The notes beneath the pieces are model-generated. The model worked only from the letters and a program-made list of their open reading frames with translations. It ran no database searches and was not told the DNA's origin. From Pseudomonadota bacterium (GTDB taxonomy: Bacteria > Pseudomonadota > Gammaproteobacteria > Competibacterales > Competibacteraceae): 52,975 nucleotides of DNA. Every line of letters begins with the position of its first letter. Position 1 is the stretch's first letter. The stretch spans positions 1-52,975 of the forward strand of contig JAFEGB010000030.1 in assembly GCA_018240295.1 (NCBI GenBank). Reading direction: 5' to 3'. Below, in pieces: positions 1 to 12,965 of the stretch. The translations under genes and the position numbers were made by a program.

Positions 1-2
1 CC

Positions 3-2066
3 AACCTCGCGGCGCTGCGCGAGCTGGCGCTGCGCCAGACCGCCGCGCAGGTCAACGCCCAGGTGCTGACGCTGAAGGCTGGCACGGCGCCGGCCGCGAC
101 CTGGCAGACCGCCGAGCGCATCCTCGCCTGCGTCGGGCCCGGCGACGGCGCGCGCACCGTGCGCGCCGCGCGCCGGCTGGCCGGGCAGATGCACGCCGAA
201 TGGACGGCCGTGCACGTCGAGACGCCGGCGATCGCGCGCCGGCCGGCGGCCGAGCGCGCCGGCACGATCGCGACGCTGCGCCTCGCCGAGCAGCTCGGCG
301 GCGAGACGCTCACGCTCGCCGGCCGCGCGATCGCCGACGAGATCCTGAGCCATGCGCGCGCGCGCAACGTCACGCGCATCGTCGTCGGCCGCTCCCGGCG
401 GCGCGGCTGGCGCGCGCGGCTGGTGCCGGGGCTGGTCGATGCGCTGCTGCGCGGGGCCGGCGACATCGAGATCCACGCGGTGCCGGCCCCGGCCGCGACG
501 CCGGAACCAGCGGCTGCGGCCGCCGCCAGCACGCCGCTGCCGCCTGCGACGCCGGTGCCGTGGCGCGGCTACGGGCTGGCCTTCGCCGGCGTCATGCTCG
601 CGACCGCGATCGCGCACCTGATGACGCCGCGCTTCGAGCTGGCGAACCTGATCATGGTCTACCTGCTCGCGGTCGTGTTCGTTGCGCGGCGCGGCGAGCG
701 CGAGCCGGCGCTGCTCGCGGCGGTGCTGGCGGTGCTCGCGTTCGACTTCTTCTTCGTGCCGCCGCAGCTGACCTTCGCGGTCTCCGACACGCAGTACCTC
801 GTCACCTTCGCGATCATGCTCGTCGTCGGCGGCATCATCAGCCAGCTCACCGTGCGCGAGCACGAGCAGACCGAGCACGCGCGGCTGCGCGAGCGGCGTA
901 CCGCGGCGCTGCACCGGCTGTCGAAGAACCTCGCCAGCCTGCGCGGGGCCGATGCGCTGCTCGATGCCGCCGTGCGCCACATCGCCGAGGTGTTCGAGGC
1001 CGAGGTGCTGGCGCTGCTGCCCGATGACGCCGGGCGCCTCACCGTGCGTGCCGGCTGGCACGCGAGCTTCGCGATGGATGCCAAGGAGCAGAGCGTCGCG
1101 CAGTGGGTGCACGACCTCGGTCGCGCCGCCGGGCTCGGCACCGCGACGCTGCCCTACGTCGATGCCGTCTACGTGCCGCTGCTCGGCAAGCGCGGCGCGG
1201 TCGGGGCGCTGCGCGTGAAGCCGGCGCTCGCCGAACGCCTGGTGCTGCCCGAGCAGATGCGCCTGCTCGAAGCCTTCGCGAACCAGACCGCGCTCGCGCT
1301 CGAGGTCGACCGGCTCGGCGAGGAGGCGCGCGAGGCGAAGCTCGCGGCCGAGACCGAGCGCCTGCGCAGCTCGCTGCTGGCGTCGGTGTCGCACGACCTG
1401 CGCACGCCGCTCGCGGCGATCATCGGCTCGGCATCGAGCCTCGCCGAATACGGCGACGGGCTCGACGCCGAAGAGCGCCGGGAGCTTGCGCTGAACATCC
1501 ACGCCGAGGCCGAGCGCCTGAACCGGCTGGTCGCCAACCTGCTGCAGGCCACGCGCCTGGAGGCCGGCACGCTGACGCCGCTGCGCGAGGCCCATGATCT
1601 CGAAGCCGTGATCGGCAGTGCGCTGGAGCGCCTGTCGCGGGCGCTGGCCGGGCGGCCGTTCCATACCGACATCGCCGATGGTCTGCCGCTGGTGTCGATC
1701 GACGCGCTGCTGATCGAGCAGGTGTTCGTGAACCTGATCGACAACGCGCTGCGCTACACGCCGGCCGGCAGTCCGATCGAGCTGACGGTGCGGCTGGAGG
1801 ATGGCGACGTGCGGGTCGAACTCGCCGACCGCGGCCCGGGCCTGCCGGCGGCCGCGCTCGGGCAGGTGTTCGAGCGCTTCTGGCGCGGCGCGCCGGACAG
1901 CCACCCGGGCGGCGCCGGGCTGGGACTCGCGATCTGTCGCGGCATCGTCGAGCTGCACGGCGGCCGCATCGAGGCGCTGAACCGGACCGGCGGCGGTGCG
2001 GTGTTCCGCTTCACGCTGCCGGTGGCCTTGCCGCTCGCGCTGGCCGATGCCGGGGAACTGCCGTGA
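3..2066 (+). CDS. kdpD: Sensor histidine kinase KdpD, C-terminal 687 residues (5' truncated by window edge)
   Basis: Membrane sensor kinase that responds to low K+/turgor and phosphorylates KdpE to induce the KdpFABC K+ pump. The reading frame is open from base 3, so the N-terminal Kdp sensor domain with its Walker motif lies outside the window. Visible in order: a universal-stress-protein-like domain (about residues 35-150 of the visible part), an Ala/Pro linker, four hydrophobic segments of the DUF4118 type (about 185-285), a GAF-like region, a HisKA H-box with SHDLRTPLAAI near residue 462, and a HATPase domain with DNALRYTP, DRGPGLP and GAGLGLAI boxes. It overlaps kdpE by 4 bases (GTGA). 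The family is usually about 900 residues, so roughly 200 are missing. Family assignment is firm. Confidence 0.95.
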   Translation, partial: NLAALRELALRQTAAQVNAQVLTLKAGTAPAATWQTAERILACVGPGDGARTVRAARRLAGQMHAEWTAVHVETPAIARRPAAERAGTIATLRLAEQLGGETLTLAGRAIADEILSHARARNVTRIVVGRSRRRGWRARLVPGLVDALLRGAGDIEIHAVPAPAATPEPAAAAAASTPLPPATPVPWRGYGLAFAGVMLATAIAHLMTPRFELANLIMVYLLAVVFVARRGEREPALLAAVLAVLAFDFFFVPPQLTFAVSDTQYLVTFAIMLVVGGIISQLTVREHEQTEHARLRERRTAALHRLSKNLASLRGADALLDAAVRHIAEVFEAEVLALLPDDAGRLTVRAGWHASFAMDAKEQSVAQWVHDLGRAAGLGTATLPYVDAVYVPLLGKRGAVGALRVKPALAERLVLPEQMRLLEAFANQTALALEVDRLGEEAREAKLAAETERLRSSLLASVSHDLRTPLAAIIGSASSLAEYGDGLDAEERRELALNIHAEAERLNRLVANLLQATRLEAGTLTPLREAHDLEAVIGSALERLSRALAGRPFHTDIADGLPLVSIDALLIEQVFVNLIDNALRYTPAGSPIELTVRLEDGDVRVELADRGPGLPAAALGQVFERFWRGAPDSHPGGAGLGLAICRGIVELHGGRIEALNRTGGGAVFRFTLPVALPLALADAGELP

Positions 2067-2770
2067 TCCAGCCGCCGAAGCCGGTGCTGCTCGTCGTCGA
2101 GGACGAACTGGCGATCCGCCGCTTCCTGCGCACGGCGCTGCGCGCGCAGGGCTACACGCTGTTCGAGGCCGCGACCGGCACCGAGGCGCTGACGCTCGCC
2201 GCCCAGGAGCGCCCCGACCTGATCCTGCTCGATCTCGGCCTGCCCGACCTCGACGGCCTCGACGTGCTCGGGCGCCTGCGTGAATGGAGCACGGTGCCGG
2301 TCATCATCCTGTCGGCGCGCGGCCAGGAGGCCGACAAGGTGCGCGGCCTCGACGCCGGCGCCGACGATTACCTCGCCAAGCCCTTCGGCGTGCCCGAGCT
2401 GCTGGCGCGGCTGCGCGTGGCGCTGCGCCACCGCAGCCGCAGCGGCACGGCCGATCCGGTGTTCACGGCCGGCGGCCTGAGCGTCGATCTCGCCGCGCAT
2501 CGCGTCACGCGCGACGGCAGCGACATCCACCTGACGCCGCGGCAGTTCCGCGTGCTCGCCGTGCTCGTGCGCCACGCCGGGCGCGTGGTCACGCAGCAGC
2601 AGCTGATCCGCGAGGTCTGGGGCGAGGCCTCCGACGCCACTTCCGATTCCGTGCGCATCGCGATGCACGGGCTGCGACACCGCCTGGAGCCGGACCCGGT
2701 GCGGCCGCGCTGGCTCAGGACGGAGCCGGGGATCGGGTACCGGCTGGTCGGGGAGGAAATCGCCGACTGA
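2063..2770 (+). CDS. kdpE: Response regulator KdpE (OmpR/PhoB family)
   Basis: DNA-binding response regulator of the Kdp K+ uptake system, 235 residues. The receiver domain (about 1-120) has the acidic pair E13/D14, the phospho-acceptor D57 in LILLDLGLPD, and the conserved Lys in DDYLAKPFG. The C-terminal winged helix (about 135-232) has the LTPRQFRVL and VWGEASDATSDSVR signatures of OmpR-type effectors. The GTG start at 2063 overlaps the kdpD stop (GTGA), so the two are translationally coupled. The kdpFABC pump genes are expected upstream, outside the window; nothing downstream belongs to the Kdp system. Confidence 0.95.
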   Translation: MIQPPKPVLLVVEDELAIRRFLRTALRAQGYTLFEAATGTEALTLAAQERPDLILLDLGLPDLDGLDVLGRLREWSTVPVIILSARGQEADKVRGLDAGADDYLAKPFGVPELLARLRVALRHRSRSGTADPVFTAGGLSVDLAAHRVTRDGSDIHLTPRQFRVLAVLVRHAGRVVTQQQLIREVWGEASDATSDSVRIAMHGLRHRLEPDPVRPRWLRTEPGIGYRLVGEEIAD

Positions 2771-2847
2771 AGCAGGCAGGGCAGCACAAGGATCGTCGTA
2801 CGCCTGTCGTGCTAACGTCTGCGCATTCCCGTAGCCGGAGCGCCACC

Positions 2848-3138
2848 ATGTCCGAATCTCCTGCACGTTCGCCCCGCAGCGCCCGGCTGGGTCTGCGTGC
2901 CACCCCCGAGCAGGAAGCCCTGCTGAAGCGTGCCGCCGAAATCCGGCACAAGTCACTGACCGATTTCGTGCTCGACAGCGCCTGCCTGGCGGCCGAGCAG
3001 ACCTTGCTGGATCAGCGGCTGTTCCGGATCAGCGAGGGGGAGTACGCCGCGCTGCTCGAACTGCTTGACCGCCCGGCCGCTGACAATCCCGGCCTGCAGC
3101 AACTGTTCTCGAAGCCCGATCCCTGGCAGGCGGGCTGA
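2848..3138 (+). CDS. DUF1778 (TacA-like) antitoxin
   Basis: Predicted antitoxin of a type II toxin-antitoxin pair, 96 residues. The N-terminal half resembles a ribbon-helix-helix DNA-binding domain of the DUF1778/TacA type (ARLGLRATPEQEALLKRAA followed by the SLTDFVLDSA helix). The C-terminal half is the expected toxin-neutralising tail. The ATG at 2848 was chosen because a GGAG Shine-Dalgarno box lies 7 bases upstream; the frame is open further upstream but only as a shadow of kdpE. The stop overlaps the start of the GNAT gene by one base (TGATG), the usual layout of these modules. Such antitoxins normally repress their own promoter; the 77-base gap upstream is the likely operator. Confidence 0.85.
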   Translation: MSESPARSPRSARLGLRATPEQEALLKRAAEIRHKSLTDFVLDSACLAAEQTLLDQRLFRISEGEYAALLELLDRPAADNPGLQQLFSKPDPWQAG

Positions 3139-3635
3139 TGCCGGCGCCACCCGAGGCCCTGCAGGCCCATCACGCATGCACAGCATTCCGCTGCGGCCGG
3201 CCCGCGCTCGATGACTGGCTGCAGCGGCATGCGCTGCAGGCGCAGGGCAGCGGGTCGGCGCGAAGCTTCGTCGTCTGTGAGGCCGGACGGGTGATTGCCT
3301 ACTACAGCCTGACGGTCGGCCAGATCGAGCCTGCCGCTGCACCGGATCGCATCCGTCAGGGCATGGGCCGCTTTCCGCTGCCGGTCGTGCTGCTGGCGCG
3401 ACTGGCGGTCGATGGTGCGTATCAGGGGCGTGGCATCGGCGCCGCCCTGCTGCGCGATGCGATCCGCCGTTCACTGATCATTGCCGAGCAGGCCGGAGTG
3501 CGGGCGATGCTGGTGCATCCGCTCGATGAGCACGCTGCGCGGTTCTACGACGCTTGCGGTTTCGTGCCGGCACCATTCGGAGCGGGCCACCGGCTGTTGC
3601 TGCTGAAGGATGCCAGGCGGCTCATGGCGCAATGA
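3138..3635 (+). CDS. GNAT-family acetyltransferase toxin (TacT/AtaT-like)
   Basis: Predicted GCN5-related N-acetyltransferase, 165 residues. Known toxins of this family acetylate the amino acid on charged tRNA and stop translation; that activity is inferred here from family and from the adjoining antitoxin. Visible: an N-terminal CxRPALDDWLQRHA-type segment typical of TacT/KacT relatives, the acetyl-CoA-binding motif A in QGRGIGAALLRDA (about residues 93-106), and the C-terminal Tyr in ARFYDACGF that usually acts as general acid. It is coupled to the antitoxin by a one-base overlap. No frameshift or missing motif is seen, so the pair looks intact. It converges on the formate dehydrogenase operon. 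Confidence 0.85.
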   Translation: MPAPPEALQAHHACTAFRCGRPALDDWLQRHALQAQGSGSARSFVVCEAGRVIAYYSLTVGQIEPAAAPDRIRQGMGRFPLPVVLLARLAVDGAYQGRGIGAALLRDAIRRSLIIAEQAGVRAMLVHPLDEHAARFYDACGFVPAPFGAGHRLLLLKDARRLMAQ

Positions 3636-3696
3636 CCACATCTGCTGCGTGATTGTTATACAGCCCGGGATTCTGTTTAACAGCTGCCGTCCGCCC

Positions 3697-6437
<2,741 letters not shown>

Positions 6438-6441
<4 letters not shown>

Positions 6442-8162
6442 GGGGCGGGGTCTCCGGGCGTAGGCGCTTCCCGGGACAGCTCGGGAAACTCTTCCGGGAA
6501 GTAGCGCAGCGCGCATTCGAAGGTGTTCGGTGCCGCCTGGCCGAGGCCGCAGATCGAGGCCTCGCGCAGGACGACGGCGAGATCGGCGAGCAGCGCCGTG
6601 TCCCAGCGCGGCGCGGCCATCAGCTGCGCGGCCTGCGCGGTGCCGACGCGACACGGCGTGCACTGGCCGCAGGATTCGTCGGCGAAGAAGCGCATCGCGT
6701 TCAGCGCCGCGGCGCGCACCGAATCCTGATCCGACAGCACGATGACCGCCGCCGAGCCGATGAAGCAGCCGTAGGGCTGCAGCGTGTCGAAATCGAGCGG
6801 CAGGCCGGCGAGGCGCGCCGGCAGGATGCCGCCCGAGGCGCCGCCCGGGAAATACGCATGCAGCGCGTGGCCGGGCAGCATGCCGCCGCAGTATTCGTCG
6901 ATCAGCTCGTGCAGCGTGATGCCGGCCGGCGCGAGCTTGACGCCCGGCTCGCGCACCCGGCCGCTGACCGAGAACGAACGCAGGCCCCGGCGGCCGTGCC
7001 GGCCGTGACCGTTCCACCACCCGGCGCCGCGTTCGAGGATGTCGCGCAGCCAGTACAGCGTCTCGAAGTTCTGCACCAGCGTCGGGCGGCCGTGCAGCCC
7101 GCGCTCGGCGACATACGGCGGCCGCAGCCGCGGCAGGCCGCGCCTGCCCTCGATCGATTCGAGCATCGCCGATTCCTCGCCGCAGATGTAGGCGCCGGCG
7201 CCGCGGCGGAAGTGGATCACCGGCAGCGCGCAGGGCGAGGGTGGATTTGCGAGCAGTTCGGCATGGGCCTCGGCGAGCACGCGCCGGCACACCGGATACT
7301 CGTCGCGGGTATAGACGTAGATCTCGTCCGCCCCGACCGCCCAGGCTGCGAGCAGCAGGCCCTCGAAGAAGCGGTGCGGGTCCTGCTCCAGCCAGAAGCG
7401 GTCCTTGAAGGTGCCGGGCTCGCCTTCGTCGAGGTTGACGGCCATGCACCGCGGCCCCGGAAAGCTGCGCACGGTCCGCCACTTGCGCCCGGCCGGAAAG
7501 CCGGCCCCGCCGAGCCCGCGCAGCGCCGCGGCATCGAGCGTCGCCAGCAGCTCATCGAGGCTGCGCCGACCCTCGACGCAGTCGCAGAGCAGCCGGTAGC
7601 CGCCGTGGGCGCGGTAGCCGTCGAGGTCGATCCACACCGGCCGGTGCTCGGGCTCGGTGCGTCCCTCGTCGATGCGCTCGACGACCTTGGCCACGGTCGC
7701 CCACGGCACGTGGTTGCGCCCGACGATCGCAAGCGGCGCCACGTCGCAGCGCCCGACGCAGGGCACGCGCTGCACGCGCACGCCGGCATGCACGGCGGCC
7801 TCGATCGCCTCGGCCAGCGCCGGCGCACCGGCCAGTTCGCAGCTCAGCGAGGTGCACACGCGCACCGTCAGCCCCGGCGGCGGCGGGTCGCCGTCGGCGA
7901 GCACGTCGAAGTGGTGATAGAAGCTCGCGACCTCGTACACCTCGACCGGCGCCAGCCCGAGTTCGGCCGCGAGTGCCACGAGATGCGCGGGCGCCAGATG
8001 CCGGAAGCGGTCCTGCAGCGCGTGCAGGTGCTCGATCAGCAGCGTGCGCTCGCGCGCCAGATCCCCGATCGTCTCGCGCACCTCGGCCAGTGCCTGTGCA
8101 TCGACCTGCCGGCCCTTCGGCCCGCCGCGTCCGCTCCGTCGCCCGTTTAGCCGCTCGCTCAT
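6438..8162 (-). CDS. fdsB: Formate dehydrogenase NADH-binding subunit, FdsG-FdsB fusion (NuoE + NuoF like)
   Basis: Diaphorase subunit that should pass electrons from the alpha subunit to NAD+, 574 residues. The N-terminal third (about 20-170) is NuoE/FdsG-like with a [2Fe-2S] set CTSLSC ... CVGRC. The rest is NuoF/FdsB-like: the FMN-binding GLGGAGFPAGRKW, the nucleotide-binding NLDEGEPGTFKDR, GEESAMLESIEG, and the [4Fe-4S] motif ESCGQCTPCRVGT with the distal Cys in SICGLGQ. Classical fds operons encode these two parts as separate genes, so this is a fusion. ATG start at 8162, 59 bases from the TOPRIM gene upstream. A HoxF-type bidirectional hydrogenase subunit has the same architecture, but the adjoining fdsA decides the assignment. 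Confidence 0.92.
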
Positions 8163-8221
8163 GACCGTCTGGCCTCACCGGAATGCCGGAACAAAAGGGG
8201 AAGCGTAGGCGCTCGGCCAAG

Positions 8222-8818
8222 TCATCCCAAGCCCGCGTTACAGATGCGCTGCCATTCACTGCACAGCTTGCGGAAGGAGCGGCTGCCGTCGAAGGCCTGC
8301 TGCAGGTCCATCCGCTGCGACAGCGCCGGCTGATCGGTCACTTCGCGATACCGTCCGCCGTGCATGTGCCGGCCGAGCCACTCCTTGGCGCCGCGGATGT
8401 TTTCGGGCTGACGCGGCGGATCGGGCGGGATGTGCAAACCGCGCTGGCCGTCGAGCGAGGCGCAGGCGGCGAGAAACCAGGCCTCGTACTCGCGATTGGC
8501 CAGGACGACGCTGACCGGGCGATGGGGAATTCCGGTGCTCGCCCGGTGCTGCAGGTCGCGGCCCAGTTGCGCCGGACAGGCATCATCGGCATCGAGCAGG
8601 ATCAGCACCCGCCCGTCCTCGCCGGCTTTCAGCGCAGCGAGTTGCAGGATTCGGGAGAATTCTTCGGGCCGGTTCAGAAAACGGTCACGCTTGACGCGGA
8701 TCGGTGGCGGAATGTCGATCCAGTGTCCCGGAGCCAGCCGGTCCGTCAGTCTGCGCAGCAGCACCGGCAATGCCGTTACCTCGCCGTCGCCTTCGACGAT
8801 GCAGGCCACCCTGATCAC
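8222..8818 (-). CDS. DUF4276 family protein with TOPRIM-like motifs
   Basis: Protein of 198 residues and unknown function. It shows the two hallmarks of a TOPRIM-like nuclease fold: VEGDGE near the N terminus (E9 and E13 candidate metal ligands) and an LLDADD strand-end motif (D76, D78, D79). A later NREYEAWFLAAC segment is typical of DUF4276. The GTG start at 8818 is chosen because it overlaps the stop of the ATPase gene by 4 bases (GTGA), implying coupled translation and a functional pair. By analogy with OLD and PARIS-like systems, an ABC/SMC-type ATPase plus a TOPRIM protein may form an anti-phage effector. That role is inference; the family and motif reading is fairly secure. Confidence 0.8.
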   Translation of the reverse strand: MIRVACIVEGDGEVTALPVLLRRLTDRLAPGHWIDIPPPIRVKRDRFLNRPEEFSRILQLAALKAGEDGRVLILLDADDACPAQLGRDLQHRASTGIPHRPVSVVLANREYEAWFLAACASLDGQRGLHIPPDPPRQPENIRGAKEWLGRHMHGGRYREVTDQPALSQRMDLQQAFDGSRSFRKLCSEWQRICNAGLG

Positions 8819-10017
8819 TCGCAGCGCTCTCCGAACAGTTCCATCTGGTCGATGCGGCTGGTCATGGCGTCCGGATCGGGGGCAAGCTGATTCATCCGCA
8901 ACAGTTCGCCAGCCGTGAACAGGTGTTCGGTCAATGCCTGACGGCTTGCCGGGTCGATCGGGGCAATCTTCGATTCGCCGGCTTCGTTGACGACGGCATA
9001 CAGGGAGCCGGCTGGCAGGTCCGGATCGTCGAGCAGTTCCGGACTGTGGCTGGTGACGATGATCTGCGTGCGGGTGCTTGCCACGCACAGGGCTTCGCGC
9101 AGTGCTGCGGCTGCGGCGGGATGCAGGGCGGTTTCGGGTTCCTCGATGCCGATGACCGTCGGCGGGGCGGCCGGATCGCCCTGGAACAGCGCGATCAGGA
9201 CCCCCAGCGTGCGCAGCGTGCCATCCGACATGTTCAGGGCCGGAAACTTCCACGGATTGCGCGCGCCTGCCATGTCCTGACGGAATTCCAGCGATTCCAT
9301 CGGTCCGACCGCTACGCGCTGCACTGCGTGGACGCCGGGCACGACGGTTTTCAGATATTCGGCCACGGTGGCGAGGGCTTCGGGTGCATGGCGGGTCATC
9401 TGGCCGATGACGCTGGCGATGTTGCCGCCATCGGGCTTCAGCAGCCGGCCGTCCTGTGGTTTCTGCAGTTCCCGGATCAGTTTCGGATTCAGGTTGTAGA
9501 AACCCATTGCCGTCAGGGCATCGTAAACCGGCCGGAACGCCGCAAGCCCCGAAGCGCTCACCAATGCCAGCCGATCGCTGGTAACGGCCGGAAAGCTTGC
9601 CTCGCTTCCTGCCTGCAACTGGCCGCGCTCCAGCCGGAAATACGGCCCGTTTCCGAAACCGCGCAGCGAACATTCCTCGTGACGGACTTCGTAGCTGCCG
9701 CCGGCCAGGGCACCGACTTCGAATGCGTAGTAGCCGGTGCCGCCATCGCGCAGCGTGAATTCGAGCCGGATACCGAAATGCGTCGGATGACCGTTCGACT
9801 TGCGGCGGACTTCGGCCAGCCCGCCGCGTTCATTCAGGGCATTATCGAGCGAACCGCTCAGGGCATCCCGCACCAGATGCAGTGCATCGAGGAAATTGCT
9901 CTTGCCGGCGCCATTGCCACCGACCAGGAAATTCAGCGGACCGAGATGCACGTCACAGGCCGCGATGCTCTTGTAGTTGCGCAACACGACGCGGGTCAGG
10001 AACGGAGTCGATGCCAT
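8815..10017 (-). CDS. AAA/ABC-type ATPase (OLD/SMC-like, AAA_21)
   Basis: Predicted ATPase of the SMC/OLD-like AAA_21 group, 400 residues. Visible: an N-terminal RVVLRNYKSIAACDV strand-helix, Walker A GGNGAGKSN at about 33-41, an ABC signature-like NMSDGTLRTLG, a Walker B GIEEPETALHP, and the H-loop region IIVTSHSPELLD. It has no nuclease domain of its own; the TOPRIM-like protein encoded directly downstream may supply that. The ATG at 10017 was picked because the conserved domain starts within about 10 residues of it; the longer frame upstream is a shadow of hoxJ. It lies between hoxJ and the formate dehydrogenase operon, with no functional link to either visible, which suggests an inserted cassette. 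Confidence 0.88.
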   Translation of the reverse strand: MASTPFLTRVVLRNYKSIAACDVHLGPLNFLVGGNGAGKSNFLDALHLVRDALSGSLDNALNERGGLAEVRRKSNGHPTHFGIRLEFTLRDGGTGYYAFEVGALAGGSYEVRHEECSLRGFGNGPYFRLERGQLQAGSEASFPAVTSDRLALVSASGLAAFRPVYDALTAMGFYNLNPKLIRELQKPQDGRLLKPDGGNIASVIGQMTRHAPEALATVAEYLKTVVPGVHAVQRVAVGPMESLEFRQDMAGARNPWKFPALNMSDGTLRTLGVLIALFQGDPAAPPTVIGIEEPETALHPAAAAALREALCVASTRTQIIVTSHSPELLDDPDLPAGSLYAVVNEAGESKIAPIDPASRQALTEHLFTAGELLRMNQLAPDPDAMTSRIDQMELFGERCE

Positions 10018-10097
10018 GCGTGGGCTCCGGAGAAGGGGCGTTGCGAATGCCGCCCGGGACGGCGGCGAGTATGCACCGCGGGATCGCCAGGCGTGAC

Positions 10098-11459
10098 TCA
10101 CCCCGCCGCCGGCAGCCGCACCGTGAACACCGCCCCGCCCGCCGCGCCGTTGGCTGCGCTGAGCTGGCCGCCCGCGGCCTCGACCAGGCCGTAGCTGATC
10201 GAAAGCCCGAGGCCCGTGCCCTTGCCGACCGGCTTGGTCGTGAAGAACGGATCGAACACGCGCAGCAGGCTGGCGGGCGGGATGCCGGGGCCGTTGTCGG
10301 TGACTTCGATGCAGTGCCAGCCGTCGCTGCTGCTCGCACGCAGCGCGAGGTGCGGCGCCGGCTGGCCTTCGGTTGCATCGAGGGCGTTCTGCACGAGGTT
10401 CGTGAACACCTGCTGCAGCTGCGCCGGCTGGCCGATCACCCACAGCGGGCCGGGCAGTTCGCAGGCGAGCGTCAGCGCATGCGTGGCTTCGCCCTTGATC
10501 GTCCACTGCACGGCGGTGCGCACGACCTCGGCGAGGTCGTAGCGCTCGGGTTCGCCGCTGCCGCCCGAGGAAAACCGGCGCAGGTTCTGCACGATGTCGG
10601 TGACGCGCTCGGCGCCCTCGACGGTGCCGTCGATCAGCGAGCCGAGATCATCGAGCAGGCGGTCGATGCGCAGCTCCGTGCGCAGTCTGGCGAGCGCAGC
10701 CGGCGGGACGCCGTCGTGCAGCGCGCCGAGGTAGCGGCGCAGGCGGTCCTCGTAGCGGCGCAGCACGTGGGCGTTGCCGTAGACGAAGCTGATCGGGTTG
10801 TTCAGCTCGTGCGCGACCCCGGCGACCAGCCGCCCGAGCGAGGCCATCTTCTCGGACTGCACGAGCTGCTGCTGCGTGCGCTGCAGCTCGCGGTGCGCAT
10901 GGTGCAGGGCTTCATAGGCGCGGCGCAGCTCGCCGACCGGCCGGCCGGCGAGCACGGTGCCGAGCCGGTGGCCGGTCGCATCGCGGCGCACGGTGGCGTG
11001 GAAGGCGAGCGGCACGGCCGTGCCGCCGGGGCCGGCGAGCAGCAGTTCGCGCTCGACCGGCGCGTCGGCCTCGGCCTCGCGCAGCAGCGCGCCGGCGAGC
11101 GGCTGCGCGGCCGGCAGGCACAGCGACGCGAACGGCTGCGCGTGCAGCTCGGCCTCATGCCGGCCGGTCAGGCGCTCCAGCGCCGGGTTCACGCGCTCGA
11201 TGCGGCCCTCGGCATCGCAGACGATCAGCGCATCCGACATCGCCGCGAGCACGCCGGAGATGAAGCCGTGCGCGTCCTCCAGTTCGGCGTGCTTGTGTTC
11301 GAGCTCGACCTGATAGCGCACGAGATCGGCGTAGACCTCGTCCATCTTGCGGATCACCTCGATCCACGCCGCATCGGCGGCCTCGCCGCCCGGCAGCGTC
11401 GCCGGATCGGGCAGGCCGGCCGTGTCGTCGGTGTCGTAGCCGCCCGCCATCGCCGCCAC
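10098..11459 (-). CDS. hoxJ: Hydrogenase sensor histidine kinase HoxJ/HupT
   Basis: Soluble histidine kinase that relays the H2 signal from the regulatory hydrogenase HoxB/HoxC to HoxA, about 453 residues. It has no membrane segments. An N-terminal helical stretch is followed by a PAS-like domain (about 62-180), a coiled coil, an H-box with the phospho-acceptor H217 ([13 protein letters not shown]), and a HATPase domain with [24 protein letters not shown] and [11 protein letters not shown]. The GTG at 11459 lies 3 bases after the hoxA stop; an in-frame ATG at 11450 is the alternative start. In Ralstonia and Rhodobacter homologues the kinase lowers hydrogenase expression when H2 is absent. The gene order hypX-hoxA-hoxJ supports the name. 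Confidence 0.9.
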   Translation of the reverse strand: MAAMAGGYDTDDTAGLPDPATLPGGEAADAAWIEVIRKMDEVYADLVRYQVELEHKHAELEDAHGFISGVLAAMSDALIVCDAEGRIERVNPALERLTGRHEAELHAQPFASLCLPAAQPLAGALLREAEADAPVERELLLAGPGGTAVPLAFHATVRRDATGHRLGTVLAGRPVGELRRAYEALHHAHRELQRTQQQLVQSEKMASLGRLVAGVAHELNNPISFVYGNAHVLRRYEDRLRRYLGALHDGVPPAALARLRTELRIDRLLDDLGSLIDGTVEGAERVTDIVQNLRRFSSGGSGEPERYDLAEVVRTAVQWTIKGEATHALTLACELPGPLWVIGQPAQLQQVFTNLVQNALDATEGQPAPHLALRASSSDGWHCIEVTDNGPGIPPASLLRVFDPFFTTKPVGKGTGLGLSISYGLVEAAGGQLSAANGAAGGAVFTVRLPAAG

Positions 11460-11462
11460 GCC

Positions 11463-12961
<1,499 letters not shown>

Positions 12962-12965
<4 letters not shown>

